Positions 43,490-56,600 of a stretch of 64,000 nucleotides of DNA are shown here, piece by piece. Location of the stretch: contig OY759221.1 of the NCBI GenBank assembly GCA_963662175.1, positions 26,895,027-26,959,026 on the forward strand. The letters run 5' to 3'. This stretch comes from Aradus depressus. Lineage: Eukaryota > Arthropoda > Insecta > Hemiptera > Aradidae. Every line of letters begins with the position of its first letter. Position 1 is the first letter of the stretch. The notes beneath the pieces are model-generated. The model did no database searches and was not told the origin of the DNA. It was given only the letters and a program-made list of their open reading frames with translations. Position numbers and translations under genes: made by a program.

Positions 43490-43640
43490 GCCTCGTCCCA
43501 CCGCTGCCAGTCTACGCGGATGGCCCAACTCTCCCTATTTTAGTCTGTTCTAACCTCTTTTATGCAGTTCAGATACATCATCCTGGGTCTGGCTTACTTG
43601 AATTTCCAGGGACTGGGTACTCAATTCCTCCGAAGCAGAG
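43490..43640 (-). pseudogene. Possible LINE tail fragment
   Basis: Minus translation gives PRMMYLNCIKEV and after a stop WAIRVDWQRWDEALQAE, the pattern of a LINE polymerase tail (GRP-M-YL-CIKED...W-R-L). Short and broken. Confidence 0.35.
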
Positions 43641-45039
43641 TTTGACAAAATTTAATTGCAATTAACAATTACATATAATTATTAATTGTGAAAGTAACGG
43701 AGTAACGGCTTCAATTGCAATCAATTTTTTGGAAATACAATTCCTTTGCATTACGGGTTTATAGCATAAATGAATTCATAAATTTTCTGTGGCACTCCAA
43801 TCCCTATTTGGTAATTTTTACATAAACATTTAATTTGACAAATCATATTTCTGACCCCCAACCCATAATAATAATTATAAAATTGCGCCGAATCGTATAT
43901 CTCCACATAATCCTTGCACTGAACTGCGCTCATTTGAAAATAGGTACACATTGAACTCAGCCAAAACACATTTTATTAACACTGCCTAGGTACATATTAT
44001 ATATTATCGTATAAAGTTTGTATAAATTACAAGAATTATTAGGTGTCAATACAAAATTGTGGCATAGAAACCACATACTCTTTGTAAATCCAGTTGATGT
44101 ATCCGAAGAAATAAAATTTTGACCCTCCCGTCGGTCCTTTTAGTGAAACAGTCCAGGTTCTCCAGATATAGAGAAACATATAGTTCATAAAAACGATATA
44201 ATATGTCAATTATATCCAATTATATATTTCCATTTGCTTTAGCTCGATATCGCACATTTTTATAATATATCACTCGACTTCGACTATCGGACTAATAGAG
44301 AATATAAACATAGCAAGAAAAAACTGAATTTTGCGAGAGAATTAGATTCAACCCAATCCCTAACAGTTAGCAAATAGAATACAAATCATATAAACAAAAA
44401 ATACAGTTGGCGGAATTCAATATGAGTTAATATGAGTTAGAAAGGATGTTTGGCGCAGTTCAATAGTTTTAAATATCATAAATAAGTGTCACTTAAAATA
44501 ACAGGTATCCCATTGGCGCAATTCGATTTCGCCCTAATAAATAATCAGTGTTAAGTTATAAATATTTATTATTGTTCAGTGCGATGATTTGTACAAATTG
44601 GTTATAGAGAAAATAGTCAGCTCTGCGCCGTATCTTCTTATTAATGGTTTAAAGACGATAAACAACTTGATCAGAATAATATTTCGTCACCATTAATTGT
44701 AAGTTAGTAAGAGAGTCTAAGATAATAATAATTATTATTAATGTTTATTTAATAATTGTTGATAAATAAAACAATAGGAAGGGGAGAGGGGAATACATAT
44801 TTTACTTCTGGTAGAAAGAAACTACCAAACAGATTAAAGAAATAGTAAATAAACACATTCAAATTAAAACTCAAATATTTATTTATTTTCTCAAAAGTAT
44901 AACAGTATATTTATATAATGTACATATATCAACAATTAGAAGAAATTAAAACAAAAAATAATACCATGAGGCACTTTTGGTTAATAAATCATAAATAATT
45001 ACTTATTTTTTGTTTTTTAATTTAGTTTTTACATTTTGT

Positions 45040-45120
45040 ACATTGTAAAATACATGTCGACCATTCCACGCAAAATCGATCAGAAGCCGATATGAGCCCC
45101 ATTCATATTTTCTTGATGTG
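45040..45120 (+). repeat. Repeat shared with 48.6 kb
   Basis: GACCATTCCACGCAAAATCG-ATCAGAA resembles GTCAATCCATGGCAAATCAA-CCAGAAA at about 48,620. Same dispersed family by eye. Confidence 0.4.
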
Positions 45121-45141
45121 CAGTCTATCGTTTTTGGAAAC

Positions 45142-45530
45142 TGTAGGGCGTAAAGACCCTGAAATTCTATTTTCATTTTCCCAGAAGTTAAAATCCAAGA
45201 TGGCGGTTATAATGTATTAAAATAATGCGGTTTTAATTTATATCTTCTGAACGAATGATCCTAGGTAAAAACCGTTGTGAATAAAAAATGTTTTCCATTA
45301 AATTTGCTACAAGAAAGGTTCTCTTCAATTTTTCATAGGAGCAACTATTGAGATGCTTTGCTGAAAAATTAGTCTGAAGGAGCGCAAATCAAATTGAATC
45401 CTGGTTCATTATGTTCACAGTCGCAAAAATTGATAATTTTTCAATTTTTTGGTCGCAATATCCATCTAGAACTTCTGGGAAAATTAATACATTAGAAACC
45501 CTACGACCTACAGTTTCACTGCATTGCTCT
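45142..45530. mobile_element. Diverged inverted-repeat element
   Basis: AAACTGTAGGGCGTA and TTTTCCCAGAAGTT on the left match, inverted, AACTTCTGGGAAAA and CCTACGACCTACAGTTT on the right. Arms are about 75 bases, with roughly 240 bases between. Confidence 0.55.
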
Positions 45531-45883
45531 ACAAATCTGCAAATAATAAAAATGAAAATCTCAACATACTGAAGGACTAAATTGCCCCTTTGATAAACGA
45601 TTTTGGGTTATCTAATGAGGTAATTCGGTGGCTGCACAAAAATAAAGCTGAGGGAACCCACCTAAGAAAAATAATAATTGGTCAATCAGATCTAGAATGG
45701 TCAATATTTAGTAATATGTAATTACTAAATATTCAGTAATAGTATTTACATATATCAATTATTAATATATTTGATACAAAAACTAGGTAACTCAATATAC
45801 ATTTAATATACCTACATCTAAAATACATATACAATACATTAAAATTAGTTTATATTTGCAATGTGAATAACTACAATGAAATG

Positions 45884-46003
45884 TCAGTCTATGGAAGAAA
45901 TCCTTGCCAGTTTCGCTTTTCTTTCTTTGATTCTTTCACATTTGGGACATGTTTCTTTTCGTTTCTTACATTCCAAATGGTATAGAGTACGGCATGCGGA
46001 GCA
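45884..46003 (-). CDS. PLEKHM1: PLEKHM1 exon 10: C-terminus and stop
   Basis: CSACRTLYHLECKKRKETC, then CPKCERIKERKAKLAR, ends ISSID before TGA. The CxxCER tail resembles that of Rubicon. Acceptor TTGACAG. Confidence 0.94.
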   Translation of the reverse strand, partial: CSACRTLYHLECKKRKETCPKCERIKERKAKLARISSID

Positions 46004-49000
46004 CTGTCAAAAAAGAAAAAAAGGATATATATACATATATATGTTCAGAGAAAAACTGGTGATCCATTGAGTCTGAGTCTACCTGTATAGTTCAACTGAA
46101 ATTTAATATAATGCATACTTAAAAAATAAAGAGATCATTAATAATTAACTTTTATAGATATTAATCTATTCAAAATAGTCCCAATAAAAAATAAAGTTGA
46201 TAAAGCAGAACGAAAGGAAAAAAACTGACTTTTCTGGAAACTAATTCGAGAATGGACCTGTTTCTTTGGACTCTATGAACCAGTATATAGGCAAGAGTTA
46301 AAATGATAGAAATACTCATATACAGGAATATCGGATTTAAAGTTGTAAGTAATCTTGGTTTGTTATGTGTCCGATTATATTAGATTAAGTTATTTGTGCT
46401 GAATTAGATTAAGTTTAATAAAGAAATTGTAATGTGACTTCGTTTTTAAAGTTTCTACACCCCAAATAATTCAATGTAATATAAATTAAAGATGAAATTG
46501 TATTTACTACAACTCAAAGGACCCATACCCCGACAGAAGTATATGAATTAAAATCGAATAAATTTGACTTCCCCGAAACGAATTAACGCTCTCCCATCAA
46601 AACCAATTCGACACTGTTCACGCCAAGTAATATAACTTTTTTATTTAAAAAAATAAATAATAAAATAGACTTATTTCAGCAGTATCAGTAAACATTTTCC
46701 TGTAACAAACCATTTGGCCAATTTATATATCTAATTGAGACTAATCTAAGACACTTAGGGGAAACTATAAATGTATTAAAAATAGATAATCAATGTTCAT
46801 TATTTTTCAATGAAAGAAAATATTCCCTATTACTTGATACAATAACTTTGCAACAAATAGCTTCAACTTAAAAGTGTTATTGTAGTGTTCAACTGTGGCG
46901 CTCACTTTGAAAAATTAGGATACATGTTGTGTGAAGATTAAAAATTAGTGTATAGGGCTAAATACTCGGCAACATCCTTTAAGCATAGATAACTATTAAA
47001 AAATTACTAAAATAGGTATGTTTTGTGCAATACAACTTACCCTATAGGTTGTGTCGATATGAAAAGGATATATAACTCGATCATCTTTGCAGATCTCACA
47101 AATGAATCCTTTCTGAGAACAAAGCTGACACGTGAGCACATGTTCTCTGGCCACTTTGATGGTCTTCTTTAGCAGCTCAAACAGTTTACCATTTGGAATA
47201 TCCAATAGGTCCTACACAAGAAAAAAATAAATAAATCATCGGGAAATTTACTTCTAAAGCACGAATTAATCACTTAAGTATACGCTCTTCTTCCAAAAAC
47301 AATCGTTTGGGCTGAATATCATGAATACTCATAATAAATGTTGTTGGAATACAGGCATTGGCAGTTATTAAGGTTTCTGAGTTGAACCTCTCCTCTGATC
47401 CCCCTTCCCTTCGGCAGATTCCGCGAAAAATTAATAGGTGTCGTCCTTATGAGATTTTGAATTAATATATCGTCGGTCTAAACGTGATACCTCGTATGTG
47501 CAAAAAGCCAACTTTACAGGAGAGACAAAACAGATTAAAAAAATATTCTTTATAGGAAACCTAAATTTTTTTGACATTTGTATTAAGTGAGATGTATATG
47601 CGTGCCATGAATTGTTTTTAAGCTAGTTTGCAAATCCAAGTAAAGAATTAACGGAGTTACGAGGTTTCACCACAATTTTGTTCCCATTTCTTTTGCAAGA
47701 TACGGTTCTTCAAACCGTATTTCATGTTTTTTTCGTTTTATGTCGTATACGAGGAGGTCTCACTAGATCAATAGAGTTTATTTTTCTTTTCTTTTTTTGG
47801 TAAAAAAAAAAGATTTGCGGAAAAATGTCACTTACGAGGTATCACGTTTAGGCCGACGATATGAGATTTCAACTTGGAAATCCACGTGGCTGTGCAATTA
47901 GGAATAGTCTGAAATATTTTCTTCTCTATTCTTAATAATAGTGGTAAAATTAGAGATGAAAGTATTAAAAATATTTTCTAACTTCAAACTAACTAAATGC
48001 ATAAAAATGAGAAATGGAAAAGTAAAATTAAATACAATTATTAAATTCTAAAATGATTTAGATAATTCCACAATTTGTCCGAGTTTTTCAACACAGTGGT
48101 GGAGAGAGTAGTCATGTAAGAAGCTCTTTTAAAATATTCAATTGAATAAAATGCTTTGTACCAACGGAAACATTATTAGTGAGAAAGATAAGTAAAATAA
48201 AAAAATTGTGTTTCAACAAGTTTGAATAATTATTTAGCAAAAAATCAAAATAGTTTAGAAGATGGAATACCGCTATTGAGTAGAGATGGACATGTTCGTA
48301 GAGATACTCTCGGGGCCAGACCATCCCTTTGATCCTCTCTTTGATGGGGTCATGGCAGGTGAAGATGAAACACCGGAGCAGGTTCAGCTCCAGGCGCAAT
48401 CTCTGAAATACAACAAAAATATATATAATTACTAAAAGGTTAGTTACTGTTAACAGGTTAGTAACTTTACGCAGGTTAGCGGTTAGTAACATTATCTGCC
48501 TGGTTAGTAACTTCAAGTTAATAAGAATAAGTTGACATTTTCAATGATTTTGAGGCTGGACGTCTGTGACTACCTGATCTGCTATAATTTTGGTTTTGTA
48601 GATTAATCAAGTCCACTGGGTCAATCCATGGCAAATCAACCAGAAAAAAAGGAATTAACACTCATGATCTCAGACTTTGATGAAACTTTCTTTTATAGAT
48701 ATAAGTAAGCATATAAAATTTTTTTGCTCTATCTCAAGTGATTTAGGGTTTACAGTCTGTTAAAGTTTTTGGAATTTCGCGGTTTTTATCGATCGAGGAA
48801 ACACAATTTTTATAGAAAATAAATTAAATCTCCCTTGTTTACCAAGCAATGTTGATGACATTTTTTATGAGTATACATCAATATATCCTGCAAGTATCTA
48901 CACAGGCTCAGAAAAAAAATCCAAACGTTTTATTAATTGATTTTTTAAAATTAAATACTGAGTTCTATGCTATATGGAATATCTTGAAAAGGGAAAAGAA

Positions 49001-50639
49001 TAATCAAAACATTCTTTTTTTTTTTATTCTTGTTCTAAAAGATATGCTCTACCACACGAAAAAATAAATTGAATGATTTTTCCTTTATTATTGTTTCTCA
49101 CTTCAAAGATATAAATCACTTGACTCACTCATTTTCTTGAAATCGTTAAATTAAAATTACATTTTTAGTAAAATTATATTAAAATTTGAATATATTTATA
49201 ATGTTTATTGAATGGGAAATGAGGATAATAGCGGTACCTGAAGAGAGCCCATTTCTCTGAAATTGAGATAAAGGCGAGGGTTGATGCGGCGAATATCGAA
49301 GAGGGGGAACTCCTGTACATCGTGGAGGAAGAGTGCAGCCCTTGCCTGGACGGGGTACCGGGAAAAATCCCAGTTGTGGAGGATTTTGGCGGGGAGAGGG
49401 AGATCGGCAGGCTTGAAACAGTCCCCACAGTAGTAGCTCCCGGTCAGGCTGCACACACTGACAACATAATACACAACACTAGAATTAACTTTACCATAGG
49501 GTGTGAGCAATGCAAAAACCTAATTTGATTGGACTTAAATAAACTAGCTACTTCAATAATTGAAGCAAATACAACTCAACATATTCTCAAACGTCTACTT
49601 TAGCTAAAACTGTTGTACAATTATTGTATCATACTACAGCCTAGTTCCATATAAATGGCCCTCACGAAATGTAAAATAATCGTTATTCTGGGGCATACGT
49701 TCTCCAAGAATAATAACATTTATTATTATAACAGAGTTTACAAGTATCAACCAGTTGAGAAGAATAAAAATAAAAGAAAAGAGGTCTTTAAGAATAAATA
49801 TTAAATGTTAAAAAGAGGCAATGAGTAAAACAATATAATAAACTGGTGAAAAAATAATGACAAATGGTGACATTACAAATGGTTTAAATTGGCTTACAAT
49901 GGTTTTGGAAACAGAAGACCTATCAGCTGTCCGCAATCTTTACAGGAGAAGTTCTGTCCAAGGAGACCTTTAATTTGCATTACCCTGCCCAATTGTTCAA
50001 CAAGCGCCTTACACTCCTAAATAAACAAAAACCAAACAGTGAATATAAATTATAATTATTATATCACTTTTTTTCAAATAAAACGAAAAGTTGTCTTCCC
50101 ACTCTTTATTATATAAATCACAACCAGAACTACAAATTGGTGATAGCCACTGAGGATGATACTTCTCATCCCTCAATATCTTACTATAAAATTAATTAAA
50201 TATGACTCCTAAATTGAATTTCTCTTTCTGAACTTTGTAAAAACTTATAAAAGCACTAATAAACGAAAAAATTATAACTTGTTGAAATGATGATGCGTCC
50301 AGTCTTTTTATACGACAGGTAAAAAAACCTTCGGATAGGACGTTAAGCGATGGTCCCGAGCCTATGAGATGACAGGTTTTCGTTAAAGACCCCTGCCCTA
50401 GGTGAATAAAAAATTAGAGTAGGCAAAATTTAGGACTCCCATACTAGAGTCGGGCTTATGTCCACTATATTGTATTTGAGTTATTTCTGAAAAAATAATA
50501 ATAAATATTAAAGTACAAAACTATAAAGCTAACTTACCGGAAGGTTCATGGAGAGGCTGGACTCATCGATAACTTCAAAATCTGTGAAACTCTGTAAAAA
50601 AAAAAAAAAATTGTATAGAATTAAAAAAAACACAATGCA

Positions 50640-50690
<51 letters not shown>

Positions 50691-53600
50691 TGTAGCAACA
50701 AGGAAATAAAAATATCAGATGACTACTTCAACTGGCTGAATTTCGCATGAAGCAAATGCTAGCTTGGTAAAAGAATATGGTAACTTAAAAATGAAAATTT
50801 TACTGTGAAGCAAAATAAATTTTGTTTAAAATCATAATGTAAACTATACTAATGAGAGAAATAAAACGAGGTGGTCGACTATAGTTGAACTTTTCACTTT
50901 TCCAGTCTCATTGATTTTGTAGCTCATACAAAAAATATTAAGATGTGTAGCCATTGTTGGACAACCATGAACGAACGAATAACATCGCTAGCTTGGTGTA
51001 ATAATAATAATAAATTTATTTCCGTTAAACCGAAACATGGTAATAGGATACATCAAAAGAATTTATACATTAAGATAGCTTATAAATTAGATTTAGGTGT
51101 AAGCAGTGTCTGAGTGTATCTCAGTTGAGTTGGAACTGGAAGGTTTGTGAAATGTTGTTAATGTTAATAGATAATTAAAATAGATAATTAAAATGCACAA
51201 TTTCTTTGTCAAACTTCACTATATATTCTCAAATACTCAACTAGTTTCGCCGTGTTAAGGCATTATCAAGAGTCACTTACAAAAGTTTGTAAGTGACTCT
51301 TGATAATGCCTTAACACGGCGAAACTAGTTGAGTATTTGAGAATATATAGTGAAGTTTGACAAAGAAATTGTGCATTTTAATTATCTATTCCTAGAATGG
51401 AGCTTCACAAAGTAAATCTGGAAACCATAAATTATAGTTAATGTTAATACTTTACAAAACGCAATTTTTGTGAAAAAGAAAAGCCAATGTTGATGTATAC
51501 AATACGACTTTGGACCAAGCCACAGGAATATAGTTAAGTATTTTTGTTTTTAACTTTCGAACCTATTTTAGTTTTTTTTTTTTTTTTTTTTTTTTTTTGT
51601 AAAAAATAAGAAAAAAATTAGATAAAAGCAAATATAATCTTCAATCGCGACTATAATTATTTTTTTAATTTTGAAAATGAACACTAGGAATATTTCTTTT
51701 CGTCCATATGCAGCAAATCATAGCCTTAATTTCTAAAACAAAAACCAATATATATATATTGTCTACTTCACAAAATGTATAAAAAATATGGGAATAATAT
51801 CGGTACTGCTACCATCTTCAGACACGAAATATCTGTGCACATAAAAGCTCCATAAAGTTAGCGGATTACCCCGGTAGATATATATATATATTTTTCTCAT
51901 GACATGTTATATTGAGCTAGATACATAGAAGATCAATAGTCAGTCAATAAAGATAATTTCCGAACTATTAATCGTATACATTACAAGTTAATTATAAATA
52001 GAAAAAAAAGTTATAAATTCTTTGATACAAAATTAAAAAGAAGAACTAAACACGGAAAAAGTGAATGTGAGATCAAGTACTTATGATATTTGGATTATGA
52101 ATAAACAGAAACTGACCGATAGAGAAGGGAAGGTTTCACTGTTATGGAATCTAGTTTGTCCTTGATCATCCTGGGTCACAGACCCAACAGCGCCTTCCAC
52201 ATAATCATTATGCAATATTAATTTTCCGAATTTTTCCTGTTTGGGTGCACAGAGCAATTTCAACATCACCGGTAAACTGGATCTATTGAGTATAAATAAT
52301 TCTTAATATTACTAAACTAGCTGTAAGCTAGTGATGCCCAGCGGATAAAAGACAAGTCCAAAATGTACACTAGTTCATAGGGTATGCCATAAATCCCTCG
52401 AGGTAAAGTTGCTAAAAAAAAACGGTTTATATAAATGACAATTTTCAATAAATTATAATGATTTTGAGGCCGGATGTGTTACTGAACCGCCCTCATTCAG
52501 TATAAATGAACATTTTGGGTGCTCTTGCCCTGTATAAGAAACTCCCTGTTATTTTGTAAATTTCAATAATTCAGCGGCAGAAAATTTTAATAATATTGGG
52601 GGTCTTGGAAGGAGTGAGTTATCAAGCAATAGTTTCCTACTTGCCTACATTTTAAATTGTAATAACATATTTCATCTGTAAGTTAATGAGTCATAGGGAA
52701 CAGAGGGTACTGCACCTAGTATCAATATAGTTTGTTTTTGTGACCGGATTCATGCCCGGGCTTTAACTACGTCATATAGCGTACTACCAGAGCCGCTTTG
52801 GACGTGAATCTACCCAGGTTTAATCAGTGTAGGTAACTTCAACGGGTATCAGGCTCGGGACCATCTATGTCCCATCTGAAGTATGCTGAGCATTTTTTTT
52901 ATCTCCCAGATGAAACATATAAGGACCTTCTTGTAATTAGAGAAGGCAATCTTTGGGAAGCTACTGCTCTATAGGTTGGTCCCATGTCAGATCTGACAAA
53001 CAATCGTTAATTAGGAATTTCATAAGGAAGGAACATTTATCTAATATAGAATTAGGACCCCTTCGGCATAAATGAAAATTTCGTATTTCTCCCAGCCTAT
53101 GTTAGATAGAAGTAAGTTGTAAACTTATTTCGTAAATTTCAGTAACCTTTGAAGAGTGGTGTGTCTCTTATCCAAAACCTTCGGGTATAGTAAATTATGA
53201 GTAACATTTGAGCATTTTTAAAGGTATTTTTAGAGTTCAATAATGTAGAGTTATTAGAGGCGGCTTCACGTAAGCATCCCCCTCGTTATAAATGATAATT
53301 TTGGATGTCTTACGACCTGATTCTGAAAACCCATTGCTCTGTGACACTTCATTATCAAGCTGCGTCGCCGATGTATCGACATGAAATATTGTCTGTGCAA
53401 TGAGTAGTTCTTGGTTAAGACGCCCACTGAATTTGGGGAACATTAACCGGAGGTGAGATGGAAAAGGGTTCTATACAGTTCGAGCTAGGGAAGGACTTTG
53501 CCTATGATTTTTTCTAAACTCTATTTATTGAAAAAAATCAAAATAAAAATCTTACTTGTTCCATGGGTCCAGTGTTGATAGGGGTGGTGGGGGTTGGAAG

Positions 53601-56600
53601 GGTGGAGGGTCCAAATCTCTCCATCAGTTCCTCTATAGTGGACTGCCTCACCTCCTCAATATCGTAGCCTGCCAGCACCTTGTCGTAACTCTCCAACGTC
53701 CTATTCCTCTTCTCCTCCTCCTCACCTGCCTCTTCACTTCTCTCCTCTCTCTCCAACTCACCTCCCTCCTCCTCTATCACCTTCTCCCCTTCCACCCCTC
53801 CTGAATCCTCCCACTTCTCACCCTCCGTCTGGTCCCCATCGTTTCTCGACGATGGAAGACTTTCTACCTCTGAATCCTCCAGGTAGAGCCGCGACTGAAG
53901 TGGCGAGCCCTCAATAGGAGTACTCAGAATAATTTTAAGTGCTTCATCTTCGTCCACACACTTTGTCGAACTTGGATTCGAGGAAACTGATATTGAGTCA
54001 AACCTATAAAAAATAAGTTTTTAAGAGGCTAGCTCAGGGAGAATTAAACAATTTCCAGACCGGGAAAATGTGTATGTTTTCGTTTCGGATGAAACATTAG
54101 AGTTTGTTCTTGACATGATTTGTTCAAAATTTACACCAGGAAATATGTAAAAAAATATGTTTTTGGTAAATTTTTTAAATCGTCAACGAATTATATTTTC
54201 GAGGTCGACGACGAATTTTCGGATAATATACAACTGAATTCGGAACCATAAGTCAGTCCATAAGTGAGTACCAGATCAAAATATATAACAGTTTTTGTCA
54301 AAATTACTGATTTATGCTCTAATCTTAGATTATTTCATTCAATATTAAGTAATTATGAAATTCTTATAGGCTGAACAAACATATAAAAAAAGACGAAAAG
54401 TATATAATAGGAAATAAAAAAAATTTCAAGCGAACGTAAAAAAAAACATGTGCGGTCTTTAGCACTAATAACTGCCAATGTAATGAATTTTGTATGTGAA
54501 TTCAGAGGCTCAGAATCCATACTGGTTTTAGCGAGCAAGTACGTAAAACGTCGGCGCCAGCAGCCATAATTGAATTCCACCGATTACGGTTTCCGGCGCC
54601 GGCAGCTGAGGCACAGTCAAAATTTGAGACTCCCTAAGTAGAGTCGGGCACATATCCACCAGAGCGACGAAAGAGCACTCTGGTAGAAGGCAATATAACC
54701 TCTTAGTTAAAGCCAGGGCAAGAGTCAAAATAACTAACAAACTTCTCACTAGGTAAAAGTTATGGACAGAAAATCATGAACATCTGGGAGGTCAAAGTTC
54801 ATACATTGGGTTAATTTAACAAAGAATAACTTACCTATCAGAATCGGCGGAGATCCCTTTGACAATATCCGTGCCTACGAAGACAGGAGCTACGTCTTTC
54901 ATGGGAGGTGTCCAGAGTCCGGCCAAGAGAAGCGGAGGGTTGGGCCAGGTGTTGAGGATGCTTGAGTTGGTGGGAAGGGTGAACGTATAGCGAGCGAGGC
55001 CCTGTAGGTGACCAGCGGCCACAGAGAGCACCTCAGTGTCCCTCAGGTAGGCCGAGGTGGTGTAGTAGGGCCGAAGGGAGCCACCCTGTTGAAGGATCAT
55101 CGAGAGATAGCTGGTGAGAAGCCCTTCGTTGAGGGCCAGCCGCATCCAGGCCCGGGACCGGCCGACGTCACTCACCACTTGGCTCAGCTGGGAGATCTAA
55201 CACAACACAATACAAACCACCAGTTGCAATAAATAAATAAAATAACAGTTTTCAGAGCTGATGGTAAGACACGTTATTTGGCACCGATAGAAGCCAAGTA
55301 TCGAGAAATTAGCATGACGCGTCAACACTTATTTTGTGAAAACACCCAACAAAATAGAGTTTCTCAAAGAGACAACCGAAATTTTGTTTTTGCATATTTA
55401 AATATGACATATAGTTATAATCAGGGTTGTGCTTTTACAAGTCTATATATATTACTACGTCACTAAGAGCCTATGTGATATAGCTAATTTACAGTTGACA
55501 ACGCGTAAAGAAATAAGCTGATTTTCTTAAAAACAGTTAGCAAAACAGACGTGGCTATTAGGGGCCACCGGTTGGGAGAAGTCAAATTCATATTTTTATA
55601 AAAAATGAAAATCATGTGACGAAAAAAAAGTTAGTTATACAGAAGTAGTGTTCTTGACTACTGTGCTCAAGATCGCGGGTCCAAACACAGCTGGGACCGT
55701 TAAGTTTTAGTATAAAATCATTCAGTTAGCTGGATTTAAAAATAAAATATACATTTAAATCCGAAAGGTCCTTGTGGGATGAGTTCGTGAGTATGTACAG
55801 AACCGAGCAACTAAGAACAAGGCGTCGATGGATCACCGCCCACCTACTTCGGTTAATTTGGGATGGGAGAAATCAATAATGAGGCAAGAGGCGTGCAAGC
55901 TCCGTTGAAGGTACCCTCTCTCGTATTAGGCCAATTTGGCTGAAATTCAGTTGTTTTCTCACTCAAGGATGTTCCATATAAGAAAAAAAAAACTAAGTGG
56001 AAACAATAACTACAAACAAAACTCAGTCTTATCTCTTATGCTTTTGGCTGAGGATGGTAGAAATACCGAAAGTACTCCCATGTAAATATAGTTGGTGAAA
56101 TTAGACAATATCATAAATAAACAAGTTTTATTTCTTTCAAGTTCATACAAACAAAACATTTTAAAAAAATTATAATAATAATTGATTTTGTCACTCCTTG
56201 CAGTAATAACTGCTCCCATTCTTATAGGTATACTCCCAAGCGACTTTTGAAGGGACACCTGAGGCAGGCTTATCCATTCTCTAGTCGTTGGAAGTGGGTT
56301 AGAGTGAAATTCAGTCTCATACATGCTCAAAGCAATTAATGTCTGCACTTTTCGTAATGCCGATCAGGGGTCATACCTTGCTACATAAGGTCTCGCATGT
56401 CTTGTTCCAAAATGAACAATACACAGAGCTAAGGACATCACGTAATCTTGTAAAACACCTTCAAAATTGCGAGCGCCATTTAAAGGATCTCCACAAACAG
56501 CTATTAGTATATGCACACCCCAGAACATTACAGAGCCATCTTCGAATGGCACCACTTCCACCAAACTGCGCTGATTGTATCGCAATCCCGGGAGTCTCCA

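Larger units (their letters stand above)
40905..45883. other. Interval between KMT2C/D and PLEKHM1
   Basis: This should hold the KMT2C/D promoter and any 5' untranslated exon and the PLEKHM1 3' end. I cannot point to either. It contains a candidate small exon at 42,540-42,640, LINE-like scraps at 43,490-43,640 and an inverted-repeat element at 45.14-45.53 kb. A TGGCGCAATTCGAT-type phrase recurs at about 44,409, 44,452 and 44,513. Confidence 0.45.

Noticed and set aside
53237..53443. Minus frame as the missing PLEKHM1 exon
   Set aside because: It lies in one of three related repeat units at 52.4-53.4 kb and lacks suitable splice sites.
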